From Roseomonas sp. CECT 9278 (GTDB lineage Bacteria > Pseudomonadota > Alphaproteobacteria > Acetobacterales > Acetobacteraceae): DNA of 64,000 nt. The notes under the pieces are model-generated. The model did not search any database. It saw nothing but the letters and a program-made list of their open reading frames with translations, and was not told where the DNA came from. Shown here piece after piece: positions 25,941 to 35,300 of this stretch. How positions within the stretch are numbered: position 1 is the stretch's first letter; every line of letters begins with the position of its first letter. The DNA lies in contig NZ_CAKKLX010000019.1 of NCBI RefSeq assembly GCF_918698155.1, positions 26,051 through 90,050 on the forward strand, written 5' to 3'. Both the position numbers and the translations under genes were made by a program.

Positions 25941-26726
25941 ATGTCCGACCCCGTCCTGCTGTCAATCGATGCCCGCGGCATCGCCACCGCCACGCTCAAC
26001 AAGCCCGCCAAGGGCAATGCCTATGACGAGGACCTGCTCGGCGCGATGATCGCCGGCCTCGACAAGCTGCACGATGACGACAGCGTGCGCGCCCTGGTCA
26101 TCCGCGGCGCCGGCAAGCACTTCCAGGCGGGTGCCGACCTCGACTGGCTGGCGCGTGCGGCGACCTACGGGCCGGAGCAGGCCTATGCGGCGTCCATGGC
26201 GACCACCACCGCCATGCAGAAGCTGAACGAATTCCCCAAGCCGACCTTCGCCCTGGTGCATGGCGCCTGCTTCGGCGGCGGCTGCGGCGTGGTGTGCTGC
26301 GTCGATGTCGCGCTCGCCACGCCGGCCGCGATCTTCGGCCTGACCGAGGTGCGCGTCGGCGTCGCCCCCACCCCCATCAGCACGCACATGGTCCATGCCA
26401 TGGGGCTGCGCCACACGCGCCGCTATGCATTGACCGGCGAACGCTTCGGCGCCGAGGAAGCCCTGCGCATCGGCCTGGTCCACGAGGTGGTGGCGGCCGA
26501 GGCCGCCGAGGCGCGACTCGCCGAGATCATCGACCAGACGATGCTCTCGGCGCCCAGCGCGATCGCCATGACGAAGGAGTCGTTCCTTGGCGCGAACGGG
26601 CTGACGCTCTCGGCGCGCGAGATGTCATTGCTGGCCCATGAATCCTGGATGCAGCGGGCCAGCGCCGAAGGGCGCGAGGGGCTGGCGGCCTTCCGCGAAA
26701 AGCGCCGCCCCGGCTGGTATCGGTAG
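25941..26726 (+). CDS. Enoyl-CoA hydratase/isomerase family protein
   Basis: A 261-residue crotonase-fold enzyme. The oxyanion-hole segments are FQAGADLDWL and HGACFGGGCGVVCCVDVALA, followed by FGLTEVRVGVAPTPISTHMV. The pattern resembles methylglutaconyl- or isohexenylglutaconyl-CoA hydratases (LiuC/AtuE type), but no carboxylase genes of those pathways are adjacent, so the substrate is open. It is monocistronic, followed by a 304-base gap before pstS. Confidence 0.85.
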   Translation: MSDPVLLSIDARGIATATLNKPAKGNAYDEDLLGAMIAGLDKLHDDDSVRALVIRGAGKHFQAGADLDWLARAATYGPEQAYAASMATTTAMQKLNEFPKPTFALVHGACFGGGCGVVCCVDVALATPAAIFGLTEVRVGVAPTPISTHMVHAMGLRHTRRYALTGERFGAEEALRIGLVHEVVAAEAAEARLAEIIDQTMLSAPSAIAMTKESFLGANGLTLSAREMSLLAHESWMQRASAEGREGLAAFREKRRPGWYR

Positions 26727-27030
26727 CGCGCCATCGCCTCGGACGGACTCTTGTGAGCCGGTAAATAGGCGCGCAAAAACAATAGTGTAGGGAGCGTGAC
26801 GTAAGCGCTGGCGAGCGGCAGGCACTCCGGCCGCAAGCCCTTGATCTTCCTGCCGCGCAACCGTGGCGCGCGCGGCAGGACAGCCTCGACAACCGGCTGA
26901 CTTGTAGCCCACCCCGTCATCGAACCTTCACATTTCTGCAATCGGGAGGACTTCCGGGGCTCCTAGAAGCGCGCCAGTGGCGTCCCTGCCGGGGCGGGCA
27001 CCGCAGAAACACGCGACGGAGATTACCCAG
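26727..27030 (+). other. 304-bp intergenic region upstream of pstS
   Basis: No gene is supported here. It contains a relatively AT-rich patch (26760-26800) and a Pho-box-like sequence at 26914-26931, so it most likely holds the pst operon promoter. Confidence 0.6.
26914..26931 (+). promoter_or_regulatory. Candidate Pho box upstream of pstS
   Basis: CCGTCAT, four spacer bases, then CCTTCAC: two 7-base half sites spaced exactly as in the PhoB consensus (CTGTCAT-N4-CTGTCAC), with two mismatches overall in conserved positions. It is about 100 bases before the pstS ATG, and phoB itself ends this operon, so autoregulation under phosphate starvation is expected. Confidence 0.6.
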
Positions 27031-28050
27031 ATGAACAGGCGGACCATCCTTCTCGGCGCCGGTGCGGCGCTGACCCTGCCGGCCTTCGGCGCTCGCGCGC
27101 AGGCCGCGGCCGTCACGGGCGCCGGCGCGACCTTTCCCAACCCGGTCTACCAGAAGTGGGCAGAGGCGGCGCGCAGCGCCATCAACATCCAGGTGAACTA
27201 CCAGTCGGTCGGCTCGGGCGCGGGCATCAACCAGATCCGCAACCGCACCGTCGATTTCGGCGGCACCGACGCGCCGCTGAACGCGACGCAGCTCACCGAA
27301 GGCAACCTGCTGCAGTTCCCGACGGTGATGGGCTCGCTGGTCGCCATCGTGAACATCCCGGGGGTCGAGAACGACCAGCTGAAGCTGACCGGCCCGATCC
27401 TGGCCGACATCTACCTGGGCAAGATCACCCGCTGGAACGATGCGCGCATCACCGCCATCAATGCCGGCCTGACGCTGCCGAACCTGGCGATCGCGCCGGC
27501 CTATCGCGCCGACGGGTCGGGCACGACCTTCGTGTGGGTCTCCTACCTCTCGGACGTCAGCGAGGAATTCAAGACCCGCGTGGGCGTGGGCACCTCGGTG
27601 CGCTTCCCCGCCGGCACCGGCGCGCGCGGCAATGAAGGTGTTGCCGGCACGGTGCGCCAGGTGCGTGGCGCGATCGGCTATGTCGAGAACGCCTATGCCA
27701 TCACCAACCGCCTGGTGACGACGCAGATCCAGAACAAGGACGGCAACTTCGTGAAGCCGGAGCACGCCACCTTCATGGCGGCCGCCGGTGCGGCCGACTG
27801 GTCGGTGCCGGGCTTCGCGGCGAACGTGGTCAACACCCCGGGCGCGCAGTCCTGGCCGATCGTGGCGCCGACCTTCATCCTGCTGCCGACCAACCCGACG
27901 GATGCGGCGCGCAGCGCCAATGTCCGCCGCTTCTTCGACTGGGCCTTCAAGGAAGGCGACCGCCTGGCGCAGGAGCTGGAGTACATCCCGCTGACCCAGG
28001 CGACCAAGGACGCGGTGCGCGCGGCCTGGAACCGCCAGTTCGGCGCCTGA
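27031..28050 (+). CDS. pstS: Phosphate ABC transporter, periplasmic phosphate-binding protein
   Basis: Captures phosphate in the periplasm for PstCAB. The 339-residue protein has a signal peptide ([23 protein letters not shown]) and typical PstS segments: [52 protein letters not shown] and [12 protein letters not shown]. The ATG at 27031 follows an ACGGAGAT ribosome site. First gene of the pst operon. Confidence 0.97.
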   Translation: MNRRTILLGAGAALTLPAFGARAQAAAVTGAGATFPNPVYQKWAEAARSAINIQVNYQSVGSGAGINQIRNRTVDFGGTDAPLNATQLTEGNLLQFPTVMGSLVAIVNIPGVENDQLKLTGPILADIYLGKITRWNDARITAINAGLTLPNLAIAPAYRADGSGTTFVWVSYLSDVSEEFKTRVGVGTSVRFPAGTGARGNEGVAGTVRQVRGAIGYVENAYAITNRLVTTQIQNKDGNFVKPEHATFMAAAGAADWSVPGFAANVVNTPGAQSWPIVAPTFILLPTNPTDAARSANVRRFFDWAFKEGDRLAQELEYIPLTQATKDAVRAAWNRQFGA

Positions 28051-28113
28051 CGACCCCTGGGGGCCTGGCACGCCGCCGGGCCTCCTCCTTCTTCCTCCTG
28101 ACGGGCAGACACA

Positions 28114-29085
28114 GTGAGCCAGGCCGCGACCGCCTCCCCCCCGGCCCCGGCGCGCACGGCGCGCGGCGCGGGCAATACCGGCGACATCATCTTCGAATGG
28201 GCCTGCAGGGGTGCGGGCGTGCTCGTGCTGATCCTGCTGGGCGCCATCATCGTCGAGCTGTTCATCGCCGGCCTGCCGGCCTTCCGCGCCTTCGGTGTGG
28301 GCTTCGTCTGGTCGACCGAATGGGACCCCGTGCAGGAGGTCTTCGGCGCCGGCGTTTCCATCTACGGCACCATCGTGACCGCCGTGCTGTCGGTGCTGCT
28401 GGCGGTCCCGCTGGCCTTCGGCGTGGCCTTCTACCTGACCGAACTGGCACCGCCCTGGCTGCGCCGCCCGGTCGGCACCGCGGTCGAGCTGCTGGCCGCC
28501 GTGCCGTCGATCATCTACGGCATGTGGGGCTTCTTCGTCATCGTGCCGGCCTTCGCGACCTATATCCAGCCGACGCTGATCGACACGCTGGGCGAATTGC
28601 CGGCCATCGGCTTCCTGTTCCAGGGCGCGCCCTTCGGCACCGGCATCTTCACCGCCTCCTTCATCCTCGCGATCATGATCCTGCCCTTCATCGCCGCCAC
28701 CATGCGCGACGTGTTCGAACAGGTGCCGCCGGTCTACAAGGAAAGCGCCTACGGGTTGGGTGCCACCACCTGGGAAGTGATGCGCGGCGTGGTCATTCCC
28801 TATACCCGCGTCTCGGTGGTGGGCGGCATCATGCTGGGGCTGGGGCGCGCGCTGGGCGAAACCATGGCGGTGACCTTCGTCATCGGCAACGCCAACCGCA
28901 TCACGGGTTCGCTGTTCGGGCCAGGCAATACCATCGCCTCGCTGGTCGCGCTCGAATTCGGCGAGAGCGAGACGGGCAGCCTGAAGCTGTCCTCGCTGCT
29001 GGCGCTGGGCTTCATCCTGTTCGTGCTGTCCTTCATCGTCCTTGCCACCTCGCGCTACCTGCTGCGCTCGCGGCTGAAGGCCTGA
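28114..29085 (+). CDS. pstC: Phosphate ABC transporter permease PstC
   Basis: Inner-membrane channel subunit of 323 residues with about six membrane segments. It shows the permease loop [26 protein letters not shown] (EAA-type motif) and [16 protein letters not shown], diagnostic for PstC. A GTG start at 28114 is used; it gives the usual short cytoplasmic N-terminus, and no ATG lies before the first membrane segment. It follows pstS by 63 bases. Confidence 0.95.
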   Translation: MSQAATASPPAPARTARGAGNTGDIIFEWACRGAGVLVLILLGAIIVELFIAGLPAFRAFGVGFVWSTEWDPVQEVFGAGVSIYGTIVTAVLSVLLAVPLAFGVAFYLTELAPPWLRRPVGTAVELLAAVPSIIYGMWGFFVIVPAFATYIQPTLIDTLGELPAIGFLFQGAPFGTGIFTASFILAIMILPFIAATMRDVFEQVPPVYKESAYGLGATTWEVMRGVVIPYTRVSVVGGIMLGLGRALGETMAVTFVIGNANRITGSLFGPGNTIASLVALEFGESETGSLKLSSLLALGFILFVLSFIVLATSRYLLRSRLKA

Positions 29086-29090
29086 TCCCC

Positions 29091-29987
29091 ATGAGCAGCA
29101 TCACGCTCTCCGCCGGCGCCGTGCCCGGCCCGCGCAAGGACCCCGAGGTCGCGCTGCGGCTCGGCCGGCGGCGCAAGACCACCGACGTCGTCATCCGCAT
29201 GCTCTGCGTGATAGCGACGCTGATCGGGCTGATCTTCCTCGCCTCGATCCTGGCGACGCTGTTCTATCGCGGCTTCGAGGCGATGAACCTGCGCGTCTTC
29301 ACCCACAACATGGCGCCCCCGGGCTCCGAGGGCGGGTTGCTGAACGCCATCGTCGGCAGCCTGATCCAGGCGACGCTCGGCACCGCGATCGGCACGCCGA
29401 TCGGCATGCTGGTGGGCACCTACCTGGCGGAATACGCCCGCGGGTCGAGGCTCGGCGACGTGGTGCGCTTCGTCTCGGACATCCTGCTCTCGGCGCCCTC
29501 CATCCTGATCGGGCTGTTCGTCTACCAGATCCTGGTGCTGCCCTTCGGCGGCTTCTCGGGCTGGGCGGGCGTGGTGGCGCTGGCGATCATCGTCATCCCG
29601 GTGGTGGTCCGCACCACCGAGGACATGCTGACGCTGATCCCCAACACCCTGCGCGAGGCGGTGATCGGCCTGGGTTCGCCCAAGTGGAAGATGATCGTCT
29701 TCGTGTGCTGGAAGTCGGCCATGTCGGGCATCATCACCGGCATCCTGCTGGCGGTGGCGCGCGTGGCCGGCGAGACCGCCCCGCTGCTGTTCACCTCGCT
29801 GGGCAACAATGCCTGGTCGACCGACCTGACCAAGCCGATGTCCAGCCTGCCTCTCGCGATCTACGCTTTCGCCGGTTCGCCCTTCGAGGACTGGATCGCC
29901 CTGGCCTGGGCCGGCGCCCTGCTGATCACGCTGAGCGTGCTGCTTCTCAACATCCTGGCGCGCACGCTGCTGCGCGGCCGCAAGTGA
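29091..29987 (+). CDS. pstA: Phosphate ABC transporter permease PstA
   Basis: Second channel subunit of the phosphate transporter, 298 residues. Membrane segments begin around residue 35. Diagnostic features include [52 protein letters not shown] (EAA-type loop) and [16 protein letters not shown]. The ATG lies 5 bases after the pstC stop. Confidence 0.95.
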   Translation: MSSITLSAGAVPGPRKDPEVALRLGRRRKTTDVVIRMLCVIATLIGLIFLASILATLFYRGFEAMNLRVFTHNMAPPGSEGGLLNAIVGSLIQATLGTAIGTPIGMLVGTYLAEYARGSRLGDVVRFVSDILLSAPSILIGLFVYQILVLPFGGFSGWAGVVALAIIVIPVVVRTTEDMLTLIPNTLREAVIGLGSPKWKMIVFVCWKSAMSGIITGILLAVARVAGETAPLLFTSLGNNAWSTDLTKPMSSLPLAIYAFAGSPFEDWIALAWAGALLITLSVLLLNILARTLLRGRK

Positions 29988-30004
29988 GCGGAAGGAACGA
30001 CACC

Positions 30005-30844
30005 ATGTCGACCACCACCGAAACCGGCCCCGCCGACACCGCGACCCAGGGCTTCGGCGGCGTGCAGGCGCGCTCCGGCGCCGCGCTGAACGCCCCGCGC
30101 ATCGCCATCAAGAACCTGGATTTCTTCTACGGCGACAATCGCGCCCTGAAGGCGATCGACTTCAACATCCCCGATCGCCAGGTGACCGGCATGATCGGCC
30201 CGTCGGGCTGCGGCAAGTCCACGCTGCTGCGCGTGCTGAACCGGATGTACAGCCTGTATCCCGGCCAGCGCGCCACCGGCGAGGCGATGCTCGATGGCAT
30301 GAACATCGTGGCCCCCGATGCCGACCTGAACGCGCTGCGCGCCAAGATCGGCATGGTGTTCCAGAAGCCCACGCCCTTCCCCATGACCATCTTCGACAAC
30401 ATCGCCTTCGGCATCCGCCTGCACGAGAAGCTGTCCAAGGCGCAGATGGACGAACGGGTGGAATGGGCGCTGACGCGCGCGGCCATCTGGAACGAGGTGA
30501 AGGACCGCCTCGATGCCTCCGCCCTCGGCCTGTCGGGGGGGCAGCAGCAGCGCCTGTGCATCGCGCGCACGATCGCGGTCCGCCCCGAGGTCATCCTGTT
30601 CGACGAACCGACCAGCGCGCTCGACCCGATCAGCACGCTCAAGATCGAGGAGCTGATCGACGAGCTCAAGCGCGACTTCACCATCGTGATCGTCACGCAC
30701 AACATGCAGCAGGCGGCGCGCTGCGCCGACCAGGTCGCGTTCTTCTACCTGGGCGAACTGATCGAGGTGTCGGCCGCCGCGGCGATGTTCACCGCGCCCA
30801 AGCACCCCAAGACCCAGGAATACATCACCGGCCGCTTCGGCTGA
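30005..30844 (+). CDS. pstB: Phosphate ABC transporter ATP-binding protein
   Basis: ATPase powering PstCA. In 279 residues the Walker A motif GPSGCGKST is at about 65-73, the signature [13 protein letters not shown] around 178, Walker [13 protein letters not shown] around 199, and the switch His is in [15 protein letters not shown]. The first ~30 residues are an unstructured extension. It starts 17 bases after pstA. Confidence 0.97.
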   Translation: MSTTTETGPADTATQGFGGVQARSGAALNAPRIAIKNLDFFYGDNRALKAIDFNIPDRQVTGMIGPSGCGKSTLLRVLNRMYSLYPGQRATGEAMLDGMNIVAPDADLNALRAKIGMVFQKPTPFPMTIFDNIAFGIRLHEKLSKAQMDERVEWALTRAAIWNEVKDRLDASALGLSGGQQQRLCIARTIAVRPEVILFDEPTSALDPISTLKIEELIDELKRDFTIVIVTHNMQQAARCADQVAFFYLGELIEVSAAAAMFTAPKHPKTQEYITGRFG

Positions 30845-30863
30845 GCCGGGGAAGGACACGACC

Positions 30864-31580
30864 ATGCCCACCGAACACATCGTGCGTTCCTACGACGAGG
30901 ACCTGCGCAAGCTGCGCGACCTGACCGCCCGCATGGGCGGCCTGGCCGAACGCCAGGTCTCCGACGCCACCCGCGCCCTGGTGCGCCGCGACACCGAACT
31001 GGCCGCCGAGGTGGTCAGCCGCGACACGCAGATCGACGCGCTGGAACGCGAGATCGAGGCCTTCTGCGTCCGCCTGCTGGCGCTGCGCCAGCCCATGGCC
31101 GCCGACCTTCGCGTGGTGATCGCCGCGATGAAGGCCTCCAACGACATCGAGCGCATCGGCGACTACGCGGCCAATGCCGCCAAGCGCGCCATCGTGCTGT
31201 CCTCCCTGCCCTCGATCGGCAGCCTCAACGGCTTCGAGCGCATGGCGCAGCTGGTGCAGGAGAACCTGAAGGCCGCGATGGACGCCTTCGTGAACGACGA
31301 CGCCGAGGCCGCGCACCGCGTGTGGGAGGCCGACGAGCCGGTCGATGCGATCTACAACGGCATCTTCCGCGAGTTGCTGACCTTCATGATGGAGGATCCG
31401 CGCAACATCTCGGCCGCCACCCACATGCTGTTCATCGCCAAGAACCTCGAACGCATCGGCGACCACACCACCAACATCGCCGAGCGCATCTTCTATGCCG
31501 TGCGCGGCGACAGCCTGCCGGAAGACCGCCCCAAGGCCGACCAGTCGGCCTATGCGGTGGTCCGCCCGGCCGGCGAATAG
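30864..31580 (+). CDS. phoU: Phosphate signalling protein PhoU
   Basis: Links PstSCAB to the PhoR/PhoB system and keeps the regulon off when phosphate is plentiful. The 238-residue, all-helical protein has the two repeated metal-binding PhoU motifs ASNDIERIGDYAANAAKRA and IAKNLERIGDHTTNIAERIF. It lies between pstB and phoB with gaps of 19 and 16 bases. Confidence 0.97.
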   Translation: MPTEHIVRSYDEDLRKLRDLTARMGGLAERQVSDATRALVRRDTELAAEVVSRDTQIDALEREIEAFCVRLLALRQPMAADLRVVIAAMKASNDIERIGDYAANAAKRAIVLSSLPSIGSLNGFERMAQLVQENLKAAMDAFVNDDAEAAHRVWEADEPVDAIYNGIFRELLTFMMEDPRNISAATHMLFIAKNLERIGDHTTNIAERIFYAVRGDSLPEDRPKADQSAYAVVRPAGE

Positions 31581-31596
31581 CCGAAAGGAGCCACCG

Positions 31597-32313
31597 ATGG
31601 CCGAGGCCTACGCCACGCTCGCCAAGCCGACCATCCTGGTGGTCGAGGACGAGGCGCCGTTGCTCACGCTGCTGCGCTACAACCTGGAGAAGCAGGGCTT
31701 CCGCGTCGAGGAAGCGGCGGATGGCCAGGAGGCATTGCTGCGCGTCGCCGAGGCCCGGCCCGACCTGGTGCTGCTCGACTGGATGCTGCCCGCGCTGTCG
31801 GGCATCGAGGTCTGCCGCCAGCTGCGTCGCCGCCCCAACACGCGCGACCTGCCCATCATCATGGTGACCGCGCGCACCGAGGACCAGGACGCGGTGCGCG
31901 CGCTCGACACGGGGGCCGACGACTACATCGCCAAGCCCTTCGCGATGGAGGCGTTGCTGGCGCGCATCCGCGCCTTGCTGCGCCGGTCCGGCGGCGTGGC
32001 GGCCAAGGGCACGCTTACCTATCGCGACCTGACCATGGACCAGGACGCGCACCGCGTCTCACGGTCCGGCCGCGCGTTGCACCTGGGCCCGACCGAATAC
32101 CGGCTGATGGAATTCTTCCTGAGCCATCCCGGGCGCGTCTTCACCCGCGAACAGCTGCTGGATGCGGTCTGGGGGCGCGACATCCATGTCGAACCCCGCA
32201 CCGTTGACGTGCATATCCGCCGGCTGCGCAAGGCGATCAACGCCGAGCATGAACCCGACCTGATCCGCACGGTGCGTTCGGCCGGCTACGCGCTGGATTC
32301 CGAAGATCACTGA
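31597..32313 (+). CDS. phoB: Phosphate regulon response regulator
   Basis: A 238-residue OmpR-family regulator that activates pst and other phosphate-starvation genes. The receiver domain has acidic ED at 17-18, phospho-acceptor Asp61 (LLDWMLP) and Lys113 (DYIAKPF). The C-terminal winged helix includes LHLGPTEYRLMEFFL and the recognition-helix region PRTVDVHIRRLRKAI. A good AAAGGAG site precedes the ATG. The partner kinase phoR is not adjacent. Confidence 0.96.
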   Translation: MAEAYATLAKPTILVVEDEAPLLTLLRYNLEKQGFRVEEAADGQEALLRVAEARPDLVLLDWMLPALSGIEVCRQLRRRPNTRDLPIIMVTARTEDQDAVRALDTGADDYIAKPFAMEALLARIRALLRRSGGVAAKGTLTYRDLTMDQDAHRVSRSGRALHLGPTEYRLMEFFLSHPGRVFTREQLLDAVWGRDIHVEPRTVDVHIRRLRKAINAEHEPDLIRTVRSAGYALDSEDH

Positions 32314-32321
32314 TTTCCTTG

Positions 32322-32449
32322 CCCTCAAACGGCGGGCGCCAGCCATCCGGCCGGCTGGCCTTCGCGCCCCGCGCTGCCGCACTGAACGCGGCTGACGGTC
32401 TGGGCGCGGTCGCGCTTTGCGCTCCCGGTTCGTGCGGATGCACGATCCG
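32322..32449. repeat. 128-bp intergenic repeat, copy 1
   Basis: First of two direct copies with an offset of exactly 142 bases; the partner is at 32464-32591. The right half (from CCTTCGCGCC onward) is nearly identical, while ~15 bases near the left are diverged. It contains GGCGCGGTCGCGCTTTGCGC at 32403-32422 and ends in an imperfect hairpin. Confidence 0.9.
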
Positions 32450-32463
32450 AGTCTTCGTGACGT

Positions 32464-32591
32464 CCCTCAGACGGCGGGCGGGCCGCATCCGCGGCCCTTG
32501 CCTTCGCGCCCCGCGCTGCCGCACTGAACGCGGCTGACGGTGCGGGCGCGGTCGCGCTTTGCGCTCCCGGATCGTGCATCCGCACGATCCG
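32464..32591. repeat. 128-bp intergenic repeat, copy 2
   Basis: Second copy of the element. It ends in a perfect 9-bp hairpin: GGATCGTGC at 32569-32577 and GCACGATCC at 32582-32590 around a 4-base loop. Lying between phoB and the opposing nucleoside-transferase gene, the hairpin could terminate transcription from either side. Confidence 0.9.
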
Positions 32592-32599
32592 CCTTCGCC

Positions 32600-33154
32600 C
32601 TACCCGCGCGCGATCCAGGCGCAGCAGCGTTCGAAGGCAGCCAGGTCGCGCCAGCGGTCGCCGGGCGAGTCGGTCCGTTCAAACACACCGCCGGCAGCCT
32701 CGATGCCGCCATCGACCATCAGGTTGTCGCCCAGGCCGAAATCCTCCAGGCCCATGGCCTCCGCATCCTCGAAGCCACCATCCGCGCGCGGGCGCGCCGC
32801 ATCGCCCAGGAAGCCCCGCGTGCGCAGCAGGAACTCCGCCCCCGCATTGGAATACCCCGCGACCGGCCGCCCCAGGGCGCGCATGAAGCCGAGCTCGTAC
32901 ACCGTGCCGACATCCGCCGAGGGCCCGCGGAACGGCGTGAGGTTCGCGATCAGCGCGGCGCACGACCGGATATGCGCCTCGTTGCCCAGGTAGATGCGCA
33001 TCCAGTACGGGCGTTCGGCCGGCGGCGATTCGGGCGGCGGGTCCAGCGGAAACACCCCCTCCAGCCCATGCGCCGCGCAGACGCGCTTCTTCGCCGCGGC
33101 CACCTCCAGGGCATCGGGGAGAAACACTTCGGGTCCGGCCAGGTAGACACGCAT
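32600..33154 (-). CDS. Nucleoside 2-deoxyribosyltransferase-family protein
   Basis: A 184-residue cytoplasmic protein. It opens MRVYLAGPEVFLPD, the substrate-binding signature of the family, followed by LIANLTPFRGPSADVGTVYELGFMRALGRPV, where the Glu of the YELG segment is the expected nucleophile. It would swap bases between deoxynucleosides or cleave modified nucleotides in salvage. Start at 33154 is supported by a GGAG just upstream. Divergent from the alpha/beta hydrolase gene with 50 bases between. Confidence 0.87.
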   Translation of the reverse strand: MRVYLAGPEVFLPDALEVAAAKKRVCAAHGLEGVFPLDPPPESPPAERPYWMRIYLGNEAHIRSCAALIANLTPFRGPSADVGTVYELGFMRALGRPVAGYSNAGAEFLLRTRGFLGDAARPRADGGFEDAEAMGLEDFGLGDNLMVDGGIEAAGGVFERTDSPGDRWRDLAAFERCCAWIARG

Positions 33155-33204
33155 CTCCGCGATCCTGCCTTGCCCCGCCCGCCCGCGCCATGTGAAACGG
33201 CGCC

Positions 33205-34020
33205 ATGGACCTGCAAGCCGAATACGACAACCGCGCCCGCGTGCCGGGCTCGGCCGCCATCCTGGAAGCCTGGTCGCGCGATGCCGAGGCCTTCCGCACA
33301 ACCTGGGCGCGAAGCCAGCTCGACCTGCCCTATGGCGTCTCGGCGCGCGAGCGCTTCGACCTGTTCCTGCCGGCGCAGGACGGCCCCGCGCCGCTCGCGG
33401 TGTTCATCCATGGCGGCTACTGGCAGGCGCTGGACCGCCGCGCGGTCAGCCACTTCGCACGCGGGATGCTGCTGCAGGGCGTGGCCGTCGCGGTGCCGTC
33501 CTATGACCTGTGCCCCAGCGTGCCGCTGGCCAAGATCATCGACCAGATGCAGCAGCTCTGCGCCATCCTGTGCGCCAAGACGCACCAGGCCATCCTGGCC
33601 GTCGGGCATTCGGCCGGCGGGCACCTGGCCGCGTCGCTGCTGGGGCAGGATTACTCGCGCTTCGCCAAGCCGCTCGGCCGCCAGGTGGTGCCGGGCGCGC
33701 TGCCGATCTCGGGCGTCTTCGAACTCGAACCTCTGCTCGGCACCACGATCGGCCAGGCGCTGAACCTCTCGCCCGAGGCCGCGCGGACCCTCTCCCCCCG
33801 CTTCCAGGACCCCGCCGATGGCGCGCTGCATGTCGTGGTGGGCGGCGCCGAGAGCGACGAATTCCGCCGCCAGTCCCGCGACTTCGCCGAGGCCTGGGGC
33901 GGCACGCTCGATGAAATCGCCGGGGCGAACCACTTCACCGTGCTCGACCCCCTGACCGACCCCGATTCGGCGCTCAGCCGGAAGGCGGCGGAAATGGCGC
34001 GGCGGCTTGCGTCCCTGTGA
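33205..34020 (+). CDS. Alpha/beta hydrolase, arylformamidase-like
   Basis: A 271-residue hydrolase with the HGGYW oxyanion motif near residue 72 and nucleophile Ser in GHSAGGHLAAS near 135. Later Asp (VGGAESDEF) and His (GANHFTV) complete the triad. The pattern is that of the carboxylesterase/N-formylkynurenine formamidase group (BNA7/KynB-like serine type). No tryptophan-degradation genes are nearby, so the function stays general. Confidence 0.82.
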   Translation: MDLQAEYDNRARVPGSAAILEAWSRDAEAFRTTWARSQLDLPYGVSARERFDLFLPAQDGPAPLAVFIHGGYWQALDRRAVSHFARGMLLQGVAVAVPSYDLCPSVPLAKIIDQMQQLCAILCAKTHQAILAVGHSAGGHLAASLLGQDYSRFAKPLGRQVVPGALPISGVFELEPLLGTTIGQALNLSPEAARTLSPRFQDPADGALHVVVGGAESDEFRRQSRDFAEAWGGTLDEIAGANHFTVLDPLTDPDSALSRKAAEMARRLASL

Positions 34021-34069
34021 CGCTTCGCGCTTAACAGGGGCGACACTTCACGACGGCGGGAGGCTTCCA

Positions 34070-35251
34070 ATGATCGGCATCGGACGGCGCGGACTTCTGG
34101 GCGCAACCACGGGCCTTCTGGCGGCCCCGGCCCTGCTGCACGCGCAGCCGGCCGGCGGGGTGAAGATCGGCCTGGTGGCGGTGCAGACCGGCCCGCAGGC
34201 GGCGCTCGGCACGCAGCTGCGCGACGGCTTCCTGCAGGGGCTGCGGCATCTCGATGGCAAGCTGGGCGGCCTGACCGCCGAGGTCGTGCACATCGACGAC
34301 GAACTGCGCCCCGAAGTGGCGGTGACCAAGGTGCGCGCGGCGCTTGAACGCGACCGCGTGGATTTCGTGGTGGGCGTGGTGTTCTCGAACATCCTCGCCG
34401 CCATCCTGCGGCCGGTGACGGAAGCCAACACCTTCCTCATCAGCACGAATGCCGGCCCGTCCACCTTCGCCGGGCGCGGGTGCAACCCGTTCTTCTTCAC
34501 CACCTCCTACAACAATGACCAGGTCCATTCGGTGATCGGCCAGGCCTGCGAGGACCGTGGCTACCGCCGCGTCTTCGTGATGGTGCCGAACTACCAGGCC
34601 GGGCGCGACGCGGTGGCCGGCTTCAAGTCCCGCTTCAAGGGCACGGTGGTCGATGAAATGTACGTCCCGCTCACCCAGCTCGATTTCTCGGCCGAACTGG
34701 CGAAGATCGCCGCCGCACGCCCCGACGCCATCTTCACCTTCATGCCCGGCGGGCTCGGCGTGAACCTGGTGCGGCAGTATCGCCAGGCGGGCCTCGCCAA
34801 CATCCCGTTCCTGTCGACCTTCACGGTCGATGAGGCGACGCTGCCCGCGCAGGGCGAAGCCGCGCTCGGCTTCTATTCCGCGGCGTCCTGGGCGCCGAAC
34901 ATGGACAACCCGCAGAACGCGCGCTTCGTGCGGGACTTCGAGGCGCAGTTCAACTACGTGCCCGCCACCTACGCCGCGCAATCCTACGATGCCGCCATGC
35001 TGCTCGATTCCGCGATCCGCCGCGTGAACGGTGCGCTGGCCAACAAGGACGGGCTGCGCACGGCGATCCGCGCGGCGGATTTCCGCTCGGTGCGCGGCCC
35101 CTTCGCCTTCGGCGTGAACCACTACCCGGTGCAGGATTTCTGGCTGCTCAAGGTTGCGCGCCGCGCCGACGGCAAGTTCCAGACCGAGACCGATCGGAAG
35201 GTGCTGACCGCCAACGTCGATCCCTGGGCGGCCGAATGCCGCATGCGCTGA
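34070..35251 (+). CDS. Branched-chain amino acid-type ABC substrate-binding protein
   Basis: A 393-residue periplasmic receptor with a Tat-like signal peptide (MIGIGRRGLLGATTGLLAAPALLHAQ). The segments VKIGLVAVQTGPQAALGTQLRDGFLQGL and AQSYDAAMLLDSAIRRVNG match Peripla_BP_6 (LivJ type). A CGGGAGG site precedes the ATG at 34070. It heads a complete transporter operon; the ligand need not be an amino acid, since many of these bind aromatic acids, amides or urea. Confidence 0.92.
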   Translation: MIGIGRRGLLGATTGLLAAPALLHAQPAGGVKIGLVAVQTGPQAALGTQLRDGFLQGLRHLDGKLGGLTAEVVHIDDELRPEVAVTKVRAALERDRVDFVVGVVFSNILAAILRPVTEANTFLISTNAGPSTFAGRGCNPFFFTTSYNNDQVHSVIGQACEDRGYRRVFVMVPNYQAGRDAVAGFKSRFKGTVVDEMYVPLTQLDFSAELAKIAAARPDAIFTFMPGGLGVNLVRQYRQAGLANIPFLSTFTVDEATLPAQGEAALGFYSAASWAPNMDNPQNARFVRDFEAQFNYVPATYAAQSYDAAMLLDSAIRRVNGALANKDGLRTAIRAADFRSVRGPFAFGVNHYPVQDFWLLKVARRADGKFQTETDRKVLTANVDPWAAECRMR

Positions 35252-35300
35252 TGCGCGCGGGGATGGTGGGGCGGCCCCGCGCCAAGCCAAAGCGCCGCGC

